From Paenibacillus fonticola DSM 21315 (lineage in GTDB: Bacteria > Bacillota > Bacilli > Paenibacillales > Paenibacillaceae): a stretch of 64,000 bases of DNA. The stretch covers positions 28,492-92,491 of the forward strand of contig NZ_KB907273.1 of NCBI RefSeq assembly GCF_000381905.1, read 5' to 3'. Made by a program: the position numbers and the translations under genes. The notes under the pieces were generated by a model. The model ran no database searches. It worked only from the letters and a program-made list of their open reading frames with translations, and had not been told where the DNA came from. Below, piece by piece: positions 43,235 through 51,833 of the stretch; position 1 is the first letter of the stretch, and the number at the start of each line of letters is the position of its first letter.

Positions 43235-44332
43235 ATGGATAAGATTACCAGGCTGCAAATATTTTCTATGTATAATCTGTATATTTTTACGGTGACTATC
43301 GCCTTCTTATCGGGACTGTACATCCAGAACAGCCACTACTCCACACCGGTAAGCATCATTATTGCAGGCTTGGTCAGTATCCTTCTTCTGTATCCTGCCT
43401 ACAGAGTCACCGTAATTCGTCCTAACGAGACGATCATCCAATACGGCAGCAGCATTGTGGGCAAAGTGCCGCATGCTTTTTTTATTCTGGTGATTGCCGT
43501 TATGAATCTGCTCCTCGCCGCGCTCAATCTTCGCGAACTTGAGGATTTTCTCATTCAGGTTTACTTGCCGGGAACTCCATCATGGCTGATCGCTCTGATG
43601 TTCGGGTCCTGCGTAGCCTACTGTGTACGTTCTGGAGTCACGACTATTTTCCGGGCCGCTCTGGGCATTTTTGTTGTTAGTATTCTAGGTTTTGTCGGTA
43701 CTCCTCTCATGGTGACGCAAGCCATGCGCATTGAAGTGCTTCCCGCTCTGATTAACCATTTGGATTTAAAGGAGATCGGGAAGACCGTTTATGATTGTGT
43801 TGCTATTTTTGGGGAGTTTGCTTTCCTGTTTCTAATTATGCCTTACATTAAGACACCCAAAAAGGTCTATCGAACAGTGGCAATTACAACCTTGTCTGCG
43901 ACCGTTATTATTCTGTCTCATATCATCCCGATCCTGATTATTCTAGGTCCGCAGCTGGCGTCTAATCTGACTTATCCCGACCTGGATCTCGTTCGTTCCC
44001 TGCGTACTGGGGCATTTGTGGAAACATTGGACCCTATTTTAATCATTCTGTGGCTGACCAGTCTGTTTATTAAGGTCTCCTTTATGATATTCATCGCCGT
44101 CTACGCCATATCCCTGCTAGTGAAACTGCCGGATCACAAACCGCTGGCCCTTTCGTTTACAGCCTTTTCCTGCATTCTATCCATGCTGATCGTTCGCTCC
44201 CAGATCGAAGTAAATTTCTTGCTGCTCGAGGGGCTTCCGCCACTTCTCATCTTTACTGAATTTGTAATTCCAGTGATCTACTGGACCGCAAACGGAATAA
44301 AATCCCGCAAAAATAAAACGAAAAATGCTTAA
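43235..44332 (+). CDS. Spore germinant receptor B permease (GerB/APC-like)
   Basis: 365 residues, ten TM helices, endospore-germination permease family (APC superfamily). It starts MDKITRLQIFSMYNLYIFTV, with the conserved early QIF/ALxI-type stretch, and has EFAFLFLIMPYI and an early RP(N)E loop. It is thought to bind the germinant. GGGAGGAA precedes the ATG. It ends the operon; gene order here is A-C-D-B rather than the common A-B-C. Confidence 0.92.
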   Translation: MDKITRLQIFSMYNLYIFTVTIAFLSGLYIQNSHYSTPVSIIIAGLVSILLLYPAYRVTVIRPNETIIQYGSSIVGKVPHAFFILVIAVMNLLLAALNLRELEDFLIQVYLPGTPSWLIALMFGSCVAYCVRSGVTTIFRAALGIFVVSILGFVGTPLMVTQAMRIEVLPALINHLDLKEIGKTVYDCVAIFGEFAFLFLIMPYIKTPKKVYRTVAITTLSATVIILSHIIPILIILGPQLASNLTYPDLDLVRSLRTGAFVETLDPILIILWLTSLFIKVSFMIFIAVYAISLLVKLPDHKPLALSFTAFSCILSMLIVRSQIEVNFLLLEGLPPLLIFTEFVIPVIYWTANGIKSRKNKTKNA

Positions 44333-44348
44333 GCATTTCGCTTAAGCA
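44326..44348 (+). terminator. Hairpin at the end of the ger operon
   Basis: TGCTTAAGC/GCTTAAGCA overlapping the gerB stop codon. No U-run follows, so termination is uncertain. Confidence 0.4.
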
Positions 44349-44378
44349 CCTCTCATCCAATAAAATTTGCATAAACCT

Positions 44379-44735
44379 ACCGGCTAGTTCGCCCACTCTA
44401 TCCAGTACTCGCCAATCGGTGTCATGACCAGATACCAGTGATCCCACTTTTACTGGCCTGAACGACCATCGGAGCAAGTCTGCCCTTCTCTGCTGTCCGG
44501 TCAGATGGCCGCTCGGCCCGGTTGCGATTGCTGTTCAGCCACAGTCTGTAACCCTCATCAGCAAGCCATAGGCCGATCCCATTATTTCGCTTCCACTCCT
44601 CGGCAAAAGCGGACAGCGGCAAGTGCGTCTCCCCCCGTCTTGATGCCGATTTCCGGCGTAAAGGCAGGACGCCCGAATGTACTGATGAACCAATCCGTAT
44701 ACCCCATCATTCTTTAGAATATAAGCAAAAACCAT
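44379..44735 (-). pseudogene. Frameshifted gene remnant, unknown family
   Basis: Minus-strand translation reads as protein only when frames are joined: a first piece (TFGRPAFTPEIGIKTGGDAL), a second in another frame (FAEEWKRNNGIGLWLADEGY) and a third (GHDTDWRVLDRVGELAGRFM). Each is ended by a stop where the next begins. This is the pattern of a decaying gene. No start or SD; its 5' side runs into the SPFH terminator. Family not recognised, and a chance reading is possible. Confidence 0.4.
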
Positions 44736-44756
44736 CAAGCCACAGCTTGACGGTTT
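44728..44756 (-). terminator. Terminator of the SPFH gene
   Basis: AAACCGTCAAG/CTTGATGGTTTTT on the minus strand, about 25 bases past the stop. Confidence 0.8.
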
Positions 44757-44780
44757 CGTAGTAAACGCAAAGTCACAGAA

Positions 44781-45620
44781 TTACTGCTGTTGATTCGTAA
44801 AAGATTGGATATCGATGAACGGAGTAGCTCCCCCCGACACCGCAGGCAAACGGCCATCCCATTTCTCAAGCGCCTTCTCCTGCACTTCAATCTGCTTCAG
44901 TTGCACGAGCTCTGGCGTCACTTCCTGCTTCTTCAGCTTAAGCGATTCAGCCTCGGCCTGCGCTTGGGCAATTTTCTGCTTTGCTTCGATCTCGATCCGC
45001 TTCAGATCGTTCTCGGCTTTGAGCGCTTGCTGTTGGGCTACCTGTTTCGCTTCGATCGATGTATCAAATGCTTCGGAGAATTTGAAGTTAACAATGTTCA
45101 CTTCATTGACGATCAGATCATACTTGGCCATTCTTACCGTTAAGTGCTCACTGATTTCACCCGCTACGACATCCCGCTTCGCAATCAGGTCCTCCGCCGG
45201 GTACCGGGCGGTAACTTCCTTCACCACTTCCTGCACTGCCGGATTAATAATGACCGAGTCGTACGCCCCCCCGACGTTATTCATCAAATTATAGGCTGAC
45301 TCCTTATTTACGGAATAGTTGACGACGACATGCGTGGAGACAGGCTGTAAATCCTTGGACGATGCCGTTGTATCTGTCTCGGTCTTCGTCACCTGTGTAT
45401 TCACTTGGATCACGGTCTGTATAAATGGAATTTTGAGATGAATGCCCGGCGCTAAAATGTTATCGTTCAGCTTGCCAAACGTCTTGTATAATCCAACATG
45501 ACCATACTGCACCTGGGTAACACTGTTCATCCCCACGATCGCCAAAACAATAAGCACAACGATGGCTGCTGCTCCTTTGTAACCCGTATTTTTTTTCGGT
45601 TTGTTCGGTACTGCTTCCAT
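44781..45620 (-). CDS. Prohibitin/SPFH-domain membrane protein
   Basis: 279 residues: one N-terminal TM helix (about 15-35), an SPFH (band 7) domain (about 38-200, VQYGHVGLYKTFGKL, PGIHLKIPF), and a coiled coil (about 180-250, rich in Ala, Glu, Lys, Gln). SPFH proteins oligomerise as scaffolds and often regulate membrane proteases or lipid domains. The ATG at 45620 has TGGAGGGG upstream. It has its own terminator; it is not adjacent to an FtsH or NfeD gene. Confidence 0.88.
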   Translation of the reverse strand: MEAVPNKPKKNTGYKGAAAIVVLIVLAIVGMNSVTQVQYGHVGLYKTFGKLNDNILAPGIHLKIPFIQTVIQVNTQVTKTETDTTASSKDLQPVSTHVVVNYSVNKESAYNLMNNVGGAYDSVIINPAVQEVVKEVTARYPAEDLIAKRDVVAGEISEHLTVRMAKYDLIVNEVNIVNFKFSEAFDTSIEAKQVAQQQALKAENDLKRIEIEAKQKIAQAQAEAESLKLKKQEVTPELVQLKQIEVQEKALEKWDGRLPAVSGGATPFIDIQSFTNQQQ

Positions 45621-45740
45621 ATAAATCCCCTCCACATGTGTATATCGCTTGCCAAGTAGCTTAGCGTTGTTTCAATGTAATACGCATCACAATGCAAAAG
45701 GTAACAAATTAACGAATTAAAAAGCAGCAACTCATCGTAT

Positions 45741-46547
45741 TTATTTTTTTGAAAGCCAGGCCCGGTTTCCCCTCCAGCTTACTTCGACCGGCAGTTCAAA
45801 AAAATCAGTCAAGGTTTCACCACTAAACATGTCTGCTGTATTTCCTTGTCTGAACACCTGTCCGCGCCGCAGCAGCAGCGTCTTCGTGAACGCAGGAACA
45901 ATTTCCTCAGTATGGTGGGTAACGTAAATCATATGCGGAGCATCCGGCTGCAGCGCTAACTCCTGGATGCTGTCCAGCAGCCCTTCTTTCGAAATAAAAT
46001 CGAGCCCGTTTGCAGCCTCGTCCAATATGAGCAGTTTGGGCTCAGCCATTAGCGCCCGGGCAATCAGCAGTTTCTGCTGTTCACCCTGGGAACAGGTCTG
46101 GTACATCCGGTCCAGCAAATGCCCGCATCCTAGCTGGCGCATTAACATTTCAGCACGGTCAAAATCCTCGCTGGCCGGCTTCTCGTATAGTCCAATTGAG
46201 GCAAACTTGCCGCTTACGACCAAATCCTGCACCTTCTCGGAAGCATGAATTCTTTGCTGCAGCGATGAGCTGACCCAGCCGATCGATTTGCGCATCTCCC
46301 TGACGTCCACTTCCCCATATTTATGCCCGAGGACAGAAATTGTTCCCGTAGTCGGCCAAATATATCCGTTGATCATATTAAGCAGCGTCGTCTTCCCGGA
46401 ACCATTTAATCCGAACAGTGCCCAGTTTTCTCCCTTAGCTGCCTGCCAATCTATCCCCTCGAGCACAGTTTTTCCGTCGCGCCGCCAGCTGACATTATGC
46501 ATCGCAATCACATGATTCTGATTGTCGAATCGATTCACTTCATTCAT
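45741..46547 (-). CDS. Orphan ABC ATPase, YlmA-like
   Basis: 268-residue stand-alone ATPase: Walker A GLNGSGKTT, Q-loop VSSSLQQRI, signature CSQGEQQKLLIA (in place of LSGGQ), Walker B LLILDEAANGLD and switch His in THHTEE. Similar to YlmA of Bacillus and related ModF/PhrA-like proteins; no permease gene is adjacent. GGGAGG precedes the ATG. Function unknown; an energy-coupling or regulatory role rather than transport is possible. Confidence 0.85.
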   Translation of the reverse strand: MNEVNRFDNQNHVIAMHNVSWRRDGKTVLEGIDWQAAKGENWALFGLNGSGKTTLLNMINGYIWPTTGTISVLGHKYGEVDVREMRKSIGWVSSSLQQRIHASEKVQDLVVSGKFASIGLYEKPASEDFDRAEMLMRQLGCGHLLDRMYQTCSQGEQQKLLIARALMAEPKLLILDEAANGLDFISKEGLLDSIQELALQPDAPHMIYVTHHTEEIVPAFTKTLLLRRGQVFRQGNTADMFSGETLTDFFELPVEVSWRGNRAWLSKK

Positions 46548-46682
46548 CTAAAGGGCCTCCCATCCATACTAAACTTCGACCAGCCAAAATAATTCTTGAG
46601 TACAATATTTACAAAACTAACTCGCTGCATTAAACTTGTCAAGTTAGTACAATGATATTATTTCCTTTCATTATAGGATGGG

Positions 46683-47558
46683 ATGGTGAAGTTAAAGATG
46701 ACCAAGAACCGCAAATGGGAAGAGGTCGCCGAGCTGCAACGGCTTTGTGAGGAGCTTGGAGGATTCTCTTTGAAGCTAAACTGGGACACCTTGCGCGACC
46801 GGAAAGAGAACGATAAGCAGGACTTATTCATGTATATGGACGGGAAGCTGATTGCCTTTCTGGGAGTTTACGATTTTGGCGGAAAAATAGAACTGTGCGG
46901 CATGGTGCACCCTGATTACAGAAGGCAAGGTCACTTTACTTCACTTCTCCTTCAAACGCTAACAAACAATAAGCTTAAGGATTACGAGGAAATATTACTG
47001 AACACGCCCGCGGCTTCCGATAGCGGAGTGCAGTTTCTTAAATCGATGCCTTGCTCGTATGCTTTCTCGGAATACCAAATGAAATACGATTCATCCACAG
47101 ATTTCCTCACAGTGAACCAGCACGGTAGCGGCGATGCTGTATCCTTGCGCAAGGCTTCCGGTTCAATGGCAGATAGAGAGACTTTAATCCGCCTGGATGT
47201 TGAAGGATTTAATCTTCGGCCAGAGGATGCCGCTCGATTACATGATGAAACCGCAGAGGAACATAACTCCTCCTATGACATAATTGAACTGGACGGGATT
47301 CCCACGGGAAAAATCAGAGTGTCCCGTCACCAAAAGGAGAGCTGGATTTATGGTTTTGCCATCCTCGCCCCTTATCGAGGTCAGGGAATTGGCGGATACG
47401 CCTTGCGGCAAGTGATCGACCGGGAGCGCAAGCTCGGCCATGACATTTGGCTGGAAGTGGCACTGGATAACCCGAGCGCCCGCAAGCTCTATGAGAACGC
47501 CGGGTTCGTCATGCAAGAAGTGCAGGACTATTACAAAGTAGAACCTTTTCAACAATAA
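46683..47558 (+). CDS. Tandem-GNAT acetyltransferase
   Basis: 291 residues with two GNAT-like domains. The first (about 1-140) has motif A HPDYRRQGHFTSLLLQ; the second (about 150-288) is canonical, with APYRGQGIGGYALRQV and NPSARKLYENAGFV. Such bidomain proteins acylate small molecules or protein N-termini; the substrate is not evident. Start is uncertain between 46683 (ATG) and 46698 (ATG, with GGTGAAG upstream); I keep the longer form. Confidence 0.85.
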   Translation: MVKLKMTKNRKWEEVAELQRLCEELGGFSLKLNWDTLRDRKENDKQDLFMYMDGKLIAFLGVYDFGGKIELCGMVHPDYRRQGHFTSLLLQTLTNNKLKDYEEILLNTPAASDSGVQFLKSMPCSYAFSEYQMKYDSSTDFLTVNQHGSGDAVSLRKASGSMADRETLIRLDVEGFNLRPEDAARLHDETAEEHNSSYDIIELDGIPTGKIRVSRHQKESWIYGFAILAPYRGQGIGGYALRQVIDRERKLGHDIWLEVALDNPSARKLYENAGFVMQEVQDYYKVEPFQQ

Positions 47559-47593
47559 CGTTTTAATAGCAAACTCGCAGTAGGAATAAAAGC

Positions 47594-47648
47594 AAAATGA
47601 ACGACTGCCTCGTGAAGCAGTGACTTCACAACGGTGTCGTTCATTTTT
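47594..47648. terminator. Terminator between GNAT gene and the sugar operon
   Basis: AAAATGAACGAC/GTCGTTCATTTTT with an inner stem (TGAAGC.../...TTCA). It serves the plus-strand GNAT gene and the minus-strand operon. Confidence 0.8.
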
Positions 47649-47673
47649 CATATTCATAGGTTGGAACACAGCT

Positions 47674-48192
47674 CTACATCCCGACGAGACTTCGGTGAAT
47701 TTTAATGACGATTTTGCGAATGCTGCTCTCTCCATGCACATGTCCGCATGGGCGATGCAAATCCGTTGGGTAGAACACAGCGAACATCCCCGGTTCCATA
47801 ATCAAGTCGCTGCCTCCTGCTTGTCCCGCACCGGGCAAACTTTCTGCCTCACTTATGCTGCAGCTGTCCTCATAAAATTGTATATCTTCCTCGCACAAAC
47901 GATTGACACTTATCTTTAGGTGATCATCATATCGCCTCCAGCCAATCCGTTCCGTACCGCTCACCACATACTGAATGTCTATATAGCTGTAGTGAGATTC
48001 GTACTGCTGACTGCTAATCGGCTGCGTGGCGTACTCCTGGACAATGGCAAACATCTGTCCACTTTCCAGCTCATATTTACCGAGCGGAGCATCCTCTAAC
48101 CGATGCAGTTTAATGTACTCCAGCCCTCTTCGCACAGCGGAAGGGTATAAATGCTTCTCTTGATCCAGGTTTCTAATATCACCTAGTATCAT
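47674..48192 (-). CDS. YhcH/YjgK/YiaL-family (NanQ-like) protein
   Basis: 172-residue cupin-like beta sandwich. Family pattern: LGKYEL near residue 40, YESHYSYIDIQYVVSG (His and Asp metal ligands), and FAVFYPTDLHRPCGH with the C-terminal His. Members include NanQ, an N-acetylneuraminate anomerase, and YiaL in aldarate operons; they act on sugar anomers or open forms. Last gene of the LacI-controlled sugar operon, 72 bases after the kinase. AAGGAAGG precedes the ATG. Confidence 0.88.
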   Translation of the reverse strand: MILGDIRNLDQEKHLYPSAVRRGLEYIKLHRLEDAPLGKYELESGQMFAIVQEYATQPISSQQYESHYSYIDIQYVVSGTERIGWRRYDDHLKISVNRLCEEDIQFYEDSCSISEAESLPGAGQAGGSDLIMEPGMFAVFYPTDLHRPCGHVHGESSIRKIVIKIHRSLVGM

Positions 48193-48264
48193 AAGTTTTC
48201 CTTCCTTCTTCTCCCGGATGATGTTTCGCTCTCATACGATTACCTGACGATTCATCTAAAAAAA

Positions 48265-49950
48265 TCAGCATTTTGTACAGGCTGCCCGCTGCAGCTGCTT
48301 TAACCTAGTCATGGCTTCATTGCCGCCTCGGCCGAAATAATCATGCAGCAGACGATACTCCCTATACAGTTCATCATACATCGCTTGATGCGCTGCATTC
48401 GGTGAATAGCTCTTCTCTTGGAGATGAGCCATATGCTTGGCTGCTTCCTCAATCGTATCATAACCGCCACGCGCGGAACCGGCGGCTACCGCTCCGAACA
48501 TCGCGGCTCCGAGTGCCGGAGTCTGTACCGAAGCAGCGACTTTTATCTCCCGGCCAGTAATGTCCGCATACAACTGCATCAGCAGTTTGTTTTTCTGCGG
48601 CAGGCCGCCGCAGGCGTACAGCTCCTTCACCTCGACCCCGGCAGCTTCAAACGCCTCGATAATATGGCGTGTGCCGAATGCCGCAGATTCCAGCAAAGCC
48701 CGATAGATTTCCTCCGGCCTCGACTGCAGTGTCAAACCGATAATCATGCCGCTCAGCTCGGCATTGACCAAGTTCGAACGATTCCCGTTCCACCAATCGA
48801 GAGCGATTAATCCGCTCTCTCCCGGCCATAGCTTAGCAGCTCTGGCTTCCAGCCATTCATGGACCGACTCCCCCGCTTGCTCTGCTTCCCGCTCAACATA
48901 AGCAGGCACCCCCTGCTTCACATACCAGCCTAACATATCGCCAACGGCCGGCTGCCCCGCTTCATACGCATACAATCCAGGTATAATACCGTCCTCCACA
49001 ACGCCGCAAATGCCTTCCACTTGAATTTCCTGTTCGCTCAGCAGTAAATGGCATAACGAGGTGCCCATGGATAGCACCATATCACCTGGCGCGGTCGCGC
49101 CGACACCCGGAACAGCCGCGTGAGCATCAATGATGCCCGGGGCCACAGCGATGCCTGGGTGCAGGCCCATCAAGGAGGCCGCCTCTTCCTTAAGCAGCCC
49201 TGCCGACTCGCCCAGTGTAACGATATCTCCCCGCAGTTTTGTCTCGGCAAATGCTTCGAAACGCGCATCCAGACTGCGATAAAAATCCGTGGAAGGATAA
49301 CCTTCTTTCCGATGCCATAGTGCTTTATAACCGGCACAGCCGCTGTTTCGCTTCATGACCCCGGTCATGACAAATACGATCCAGTCCGCAGCCTCTACAA
49401 AGCGATCTGCCGCATCATAAATATCCGGCCGTTCCCGCAGCACTTGAAGCGCTTTGGCCGTCATCCATTCCGAAGATACCTTGCCGCCATACCGTCCCAG
49501 GAAGCTCTCTGCCCTCGCAGCCGCAAGCTCATTGATCAGATTGGCCTCATGCTGGGCCGCATGATGCTTCCACAGCTTCACATAAGCGTGAGGTTCGCGG
49601 CGATACCTCTCTGTAAAACACAGCGGATTGCCTGACTGATCGACGGGAAGTATCGTGCTGGAAGTAAAATCGACGCCGATGCCAACAATCTGTTCCGGAT
49701 GAACCCCGGAATTCTTCAGAACTTCGGGAACGGACAGTCTTAGCACGTCCACGTAATCTCTAGGATGCTGCAACGCCCACTCTGAGCCCAGTTTGATCCC
49801 GGTTCCCGCAAGCTCCACATCCATAACGCCGTGGGGATAAGGCGTCGCATGCCAAGCTATCTCCCGGCCGTCACGAACATCTACAAGCACAACTCGCCCT
49901 GACTCGGTGCCATAATCAATTCCAAGCACATAGCGTAAATCCATATTCAT
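48265..49950 (-). CDS. Ribulokinase (AraB-like FGGY kinase)
   Basis: 561 residues. N-terminal GIDYGTESGRVVLVD, GIGVDFTSSTILPVD, the AraB-type EAADWIVFVMTGVMKRNSGC and AGYKALWHR, and C-terminal ATP site ACGGLPQKNKLLMQLYADIT are characteristic of ribulokinases rather than fuculokinases. AraB-family kinases accept L- and D-ribulose and other 2-ketopentoses. Start ATG at 49950 follows GAGGAGGGGAG; an in-frame start at 50016 inside the isomerase end has no SD. It follows fucI by 65 bases. Confidence 0.88.
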   Translation of the reverse strand: MNMDLRYVLGIDYGTESGRVVLVDVRDGREIAWHATPYPHGVMDVELAGTGIKLGSEWALQHPRDYVDVLRLSVPEVLKNSGVHPEQIVGIGVDFTSSTILPVDQSGNPLCFTERYRREPHAYVKLWKHHAAQHEANLINELAAARAESFLGRYGGKVSSEWMTAKALQVLRERPDIYDAADRFVEAADWIVFVMTGVMKRNSGCAGYKALWHRKEGYPSTDFYRSLDARFEAFAETKLRGDIVTLGESAGLLKEEAASLMGLHPGIAVAPGIIDAHAAVPGVGATAPGDMVLSMGTSLCHLLLSEQEIQVEGICGVVEDGIIPGLYAYEAGQPAVGDMLGWYVKQGVPAYVEREAEQAGESVHEWLEARAAKLWPGESGLIALDWWNGNRSNLVNAELSGMIIGLTLQSRPEEIYRALLESAAFGTRHIIEAFEAAGVEVKELYACGGLPQKNKLLMQLYADITGREIKVAASVQTPALGAAMFGAVAAGSARGGYDTIEEAAKHMAHLQEKSYSPNAAHQAMYDELYREYRLLHDYFGRGGNEAMTRLKQLQRAACTKC

Positions 49951-50015
49951 GCTCCTCCCCTCCTCTTGCTCCTCTTTCGACTCACACCGCCCCCTCGCCG
50001 GCAACTCCGTGGCCA

Positions 50016-51809
50016 TTATTTATACAGAGGCCCAAAGGTAGCACACGCCCGGTAATCTGCTCCGGTCGGATCATCAGCGCCGAAGGCGGACCATACGCTT
50101 GGCCGGAAAATATCCTCCTCAGGCACATTATGCATATTTACCGGGATACGGAGCATCGAAGCAAGCGTAATCAGTTGGGAGCCGATATGGCCATAACTGA
50201 CAGAACAGTGGTTGGAGCCCCAATGATTCATGACAGTATACACATCCTTGAATGCCCCCACTCCGGTCAATCTCGGCACAAACCATGTCGTCGGCCACGT
50301 CGGATCAGAGCGTCGATCAAGCACATCATGCACGTCCTCCGGCAACTCCACGGAATATCCCTCGGCAATTTGCAGCACCGGGCCGATGCCGTGGATCAGG
50401 TTGATCCGGGCCATCGTCAGCGGCATACCTCCGCGAGTCGTGAAGTCTGTCGAAAAACCGCCGGACGGGAAAAAATCCTTCGCCGAGCACCAGGCTACCG
50501 CATCCAGGCAATTCTGAACTTCTTCCCCGCTGATTTCCCAAAACGGCTTCATCGCCGGCTGACCGTTCAGCGACTGCTGGCCTGTGCCATCCAAAGAAGC
50601 CGGGCCGGAGTTAATCAGATGAATCACTCCGCCTGCCGCCCGCCCTTCCAGCTGCTTGCCGGTCACCCGCTCTACGGCTTCCGGGCTCCAATACGTACGA
50701 ACATCGGCGAAGATTTGCGCTGCATTCGTCAATTGATGCCCCAGCAGCATTGTGATCGCATTCAAATTATCATTCTCGGTGGCCAGCATAAACGGCTCGC
50801 GAATGCCGTTCCAATCGAAGGAGCTGCTCAGGATTGCTTCCATGAAGTCCCCGGTCGGCAGGTGATCCGTCCAAGCTCTTTGCCCTTGGAATCCAGCGGC
50901 GATGGCGTTTCGCCCCTCGGCTTCTTCCCCATAACCCATTTCCGCCAGCCTCGGATTGCCAACCATCAGATCGCGGGCGATCAGCGCCATTTTGACCACC
51001 GTTTCCCAATCCTCCGCCTTCTGCTCTGCCGTTCTTTGACGCTCCGGCGGGTTAATGTCTTCACCTTCCTTGCAGTGCTTCTTCGTCCATGCCAACGCGC
51101 GCTCATATTCTTCCTTATCGTAAATGCCCCGCTCCATCCGCCGGGTGAACTCGGTCATATCAACGTACTCATTGCGCATGCCGAGGTAGTTCTGGAAGAA
51201 GCCTTCATCCACGATACATCCGGCAATGCCCATCGACACCGTCCCCATGGATAAATAAGATTTACCGCGAATCGTAGCTACAGCTAGCCCCGCCTTGGCG
51301 AAATTCAGCAATTTCTTCTGTACATCCTCCGGAATGGTATCATCGCCAATATCCTGCACATCTCGACCATAGATGCTGAACGTGGGCAGTCCCTTCTGAT
51401 TATGCGCCGCAAGCGCGGCCGCCAAATAGACCGCTCCCGGACGCTCTGTTCCGTTAAAGCCCCATATCGCCTTCGGCATCCATGGATCGGTATCGATCGT
51501 CTCCAGCGGATAACACCAGGAGGGAGTTACCGTAATGGTTACGCCCACGCCTTCGCGGCGGAATTTCTCGGCTGTGCTGGCTGCTTCCCGTACTCCGCCA
51601 ATCGTCGTATCCGCCACCACGCATTCCACAGGCAAGCCATTGGCGTGACGAAGATTTTCCGAGAGAAAGCGGGCGCAAGCGAGCGCCAAATTCATCGTCG
51701 GCTCCTCCAGCGATTCACGGATTCCGCCGCGGCGTCCGTCAATGACCGGACGAATGCCTATTTTAGGCATGTCCCCCTCCAGCCGGTTTACAATCATCGG
51801 TGTACTCAT
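50016..51809 (-). CDS. fucI: L-fucose/D-arabinose isomerase (FucI family)
   Basis: 597 residues, typical FucI length. Mn(II) ligands fall in MLATENDNLNAIT (Glu), QIFADVRTYW (Asp) and NHWGSNHCSVSYGHIG (His). N-terminal KIGIRPVIDGRRGGIRESLEE is the family start. It interconverts L-fucose and L-fuculose, and also D-arabinose and D-ribulose. Start ATG follows AAAGGAGG. It lies between the DHDPS-like aldolase gene and the ribulokinase. Confidence 0.95.
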   Translation of the reverse strand: MSTPMIVNRLEGDMPKIGIRPVIDGRRGGIRESLEEPTMNLALACARFLSENLRHANGLPVECVVADTTIGGVREAASTAEKFRREGVGVTITVTPSWCYPLETIDTDPWMPKAIWGFNGTERPGAVYLAAALAAHNQKGLPTFSIYGRDVQDIGDDTIPEDVQKKLLNFAKAGLAVATIRGKSYLSMGTVSMGIAGCIVDEGFFQNYLGMRNEYVDMTEFTRRMERGIYDKEEYERALAWTKKHCKEGEDINPPERQRTAEQKAEDWETVVKMALIARDLMVGNPRLAEMGYGEEAEGRNAIAAGFQGQRAWTDHLPTGDFMEAILSSSFDWNGIREPFMLATENDNLNAITMLLGHQLTNAAQIFADVRTYWSPEAVERVTGKQLEGRAAGGVIHLINSGPASLDGTGQQSLNGQPAMKPFWEISGEEVQNCLDAVAWCSAKDFFPSGGFSTDFTTRGGMPLTMARINLIHGIGPVLQIAEGYSVELPEDVHDVLDRRSDPTWPTTWFVPRLTGVGAFKDVYTVMNHWGSNHCSVSYGHIGSQLITLASMLRIPVNMHNVPEEDIFRPSVWSAFGADDPTGADYRACATFGPLYK

Positions 51810-51833
51810 GAATAATGCCTCCTTTTTTTGATC

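Noticed and set aside
44535..44738. Minus-strand ORF of 67 codons starting with two Met
   Set aside because: Its start lies in the terminator of the SPFH gene and the frame breaks; treated as part of the pseudogene candidate.
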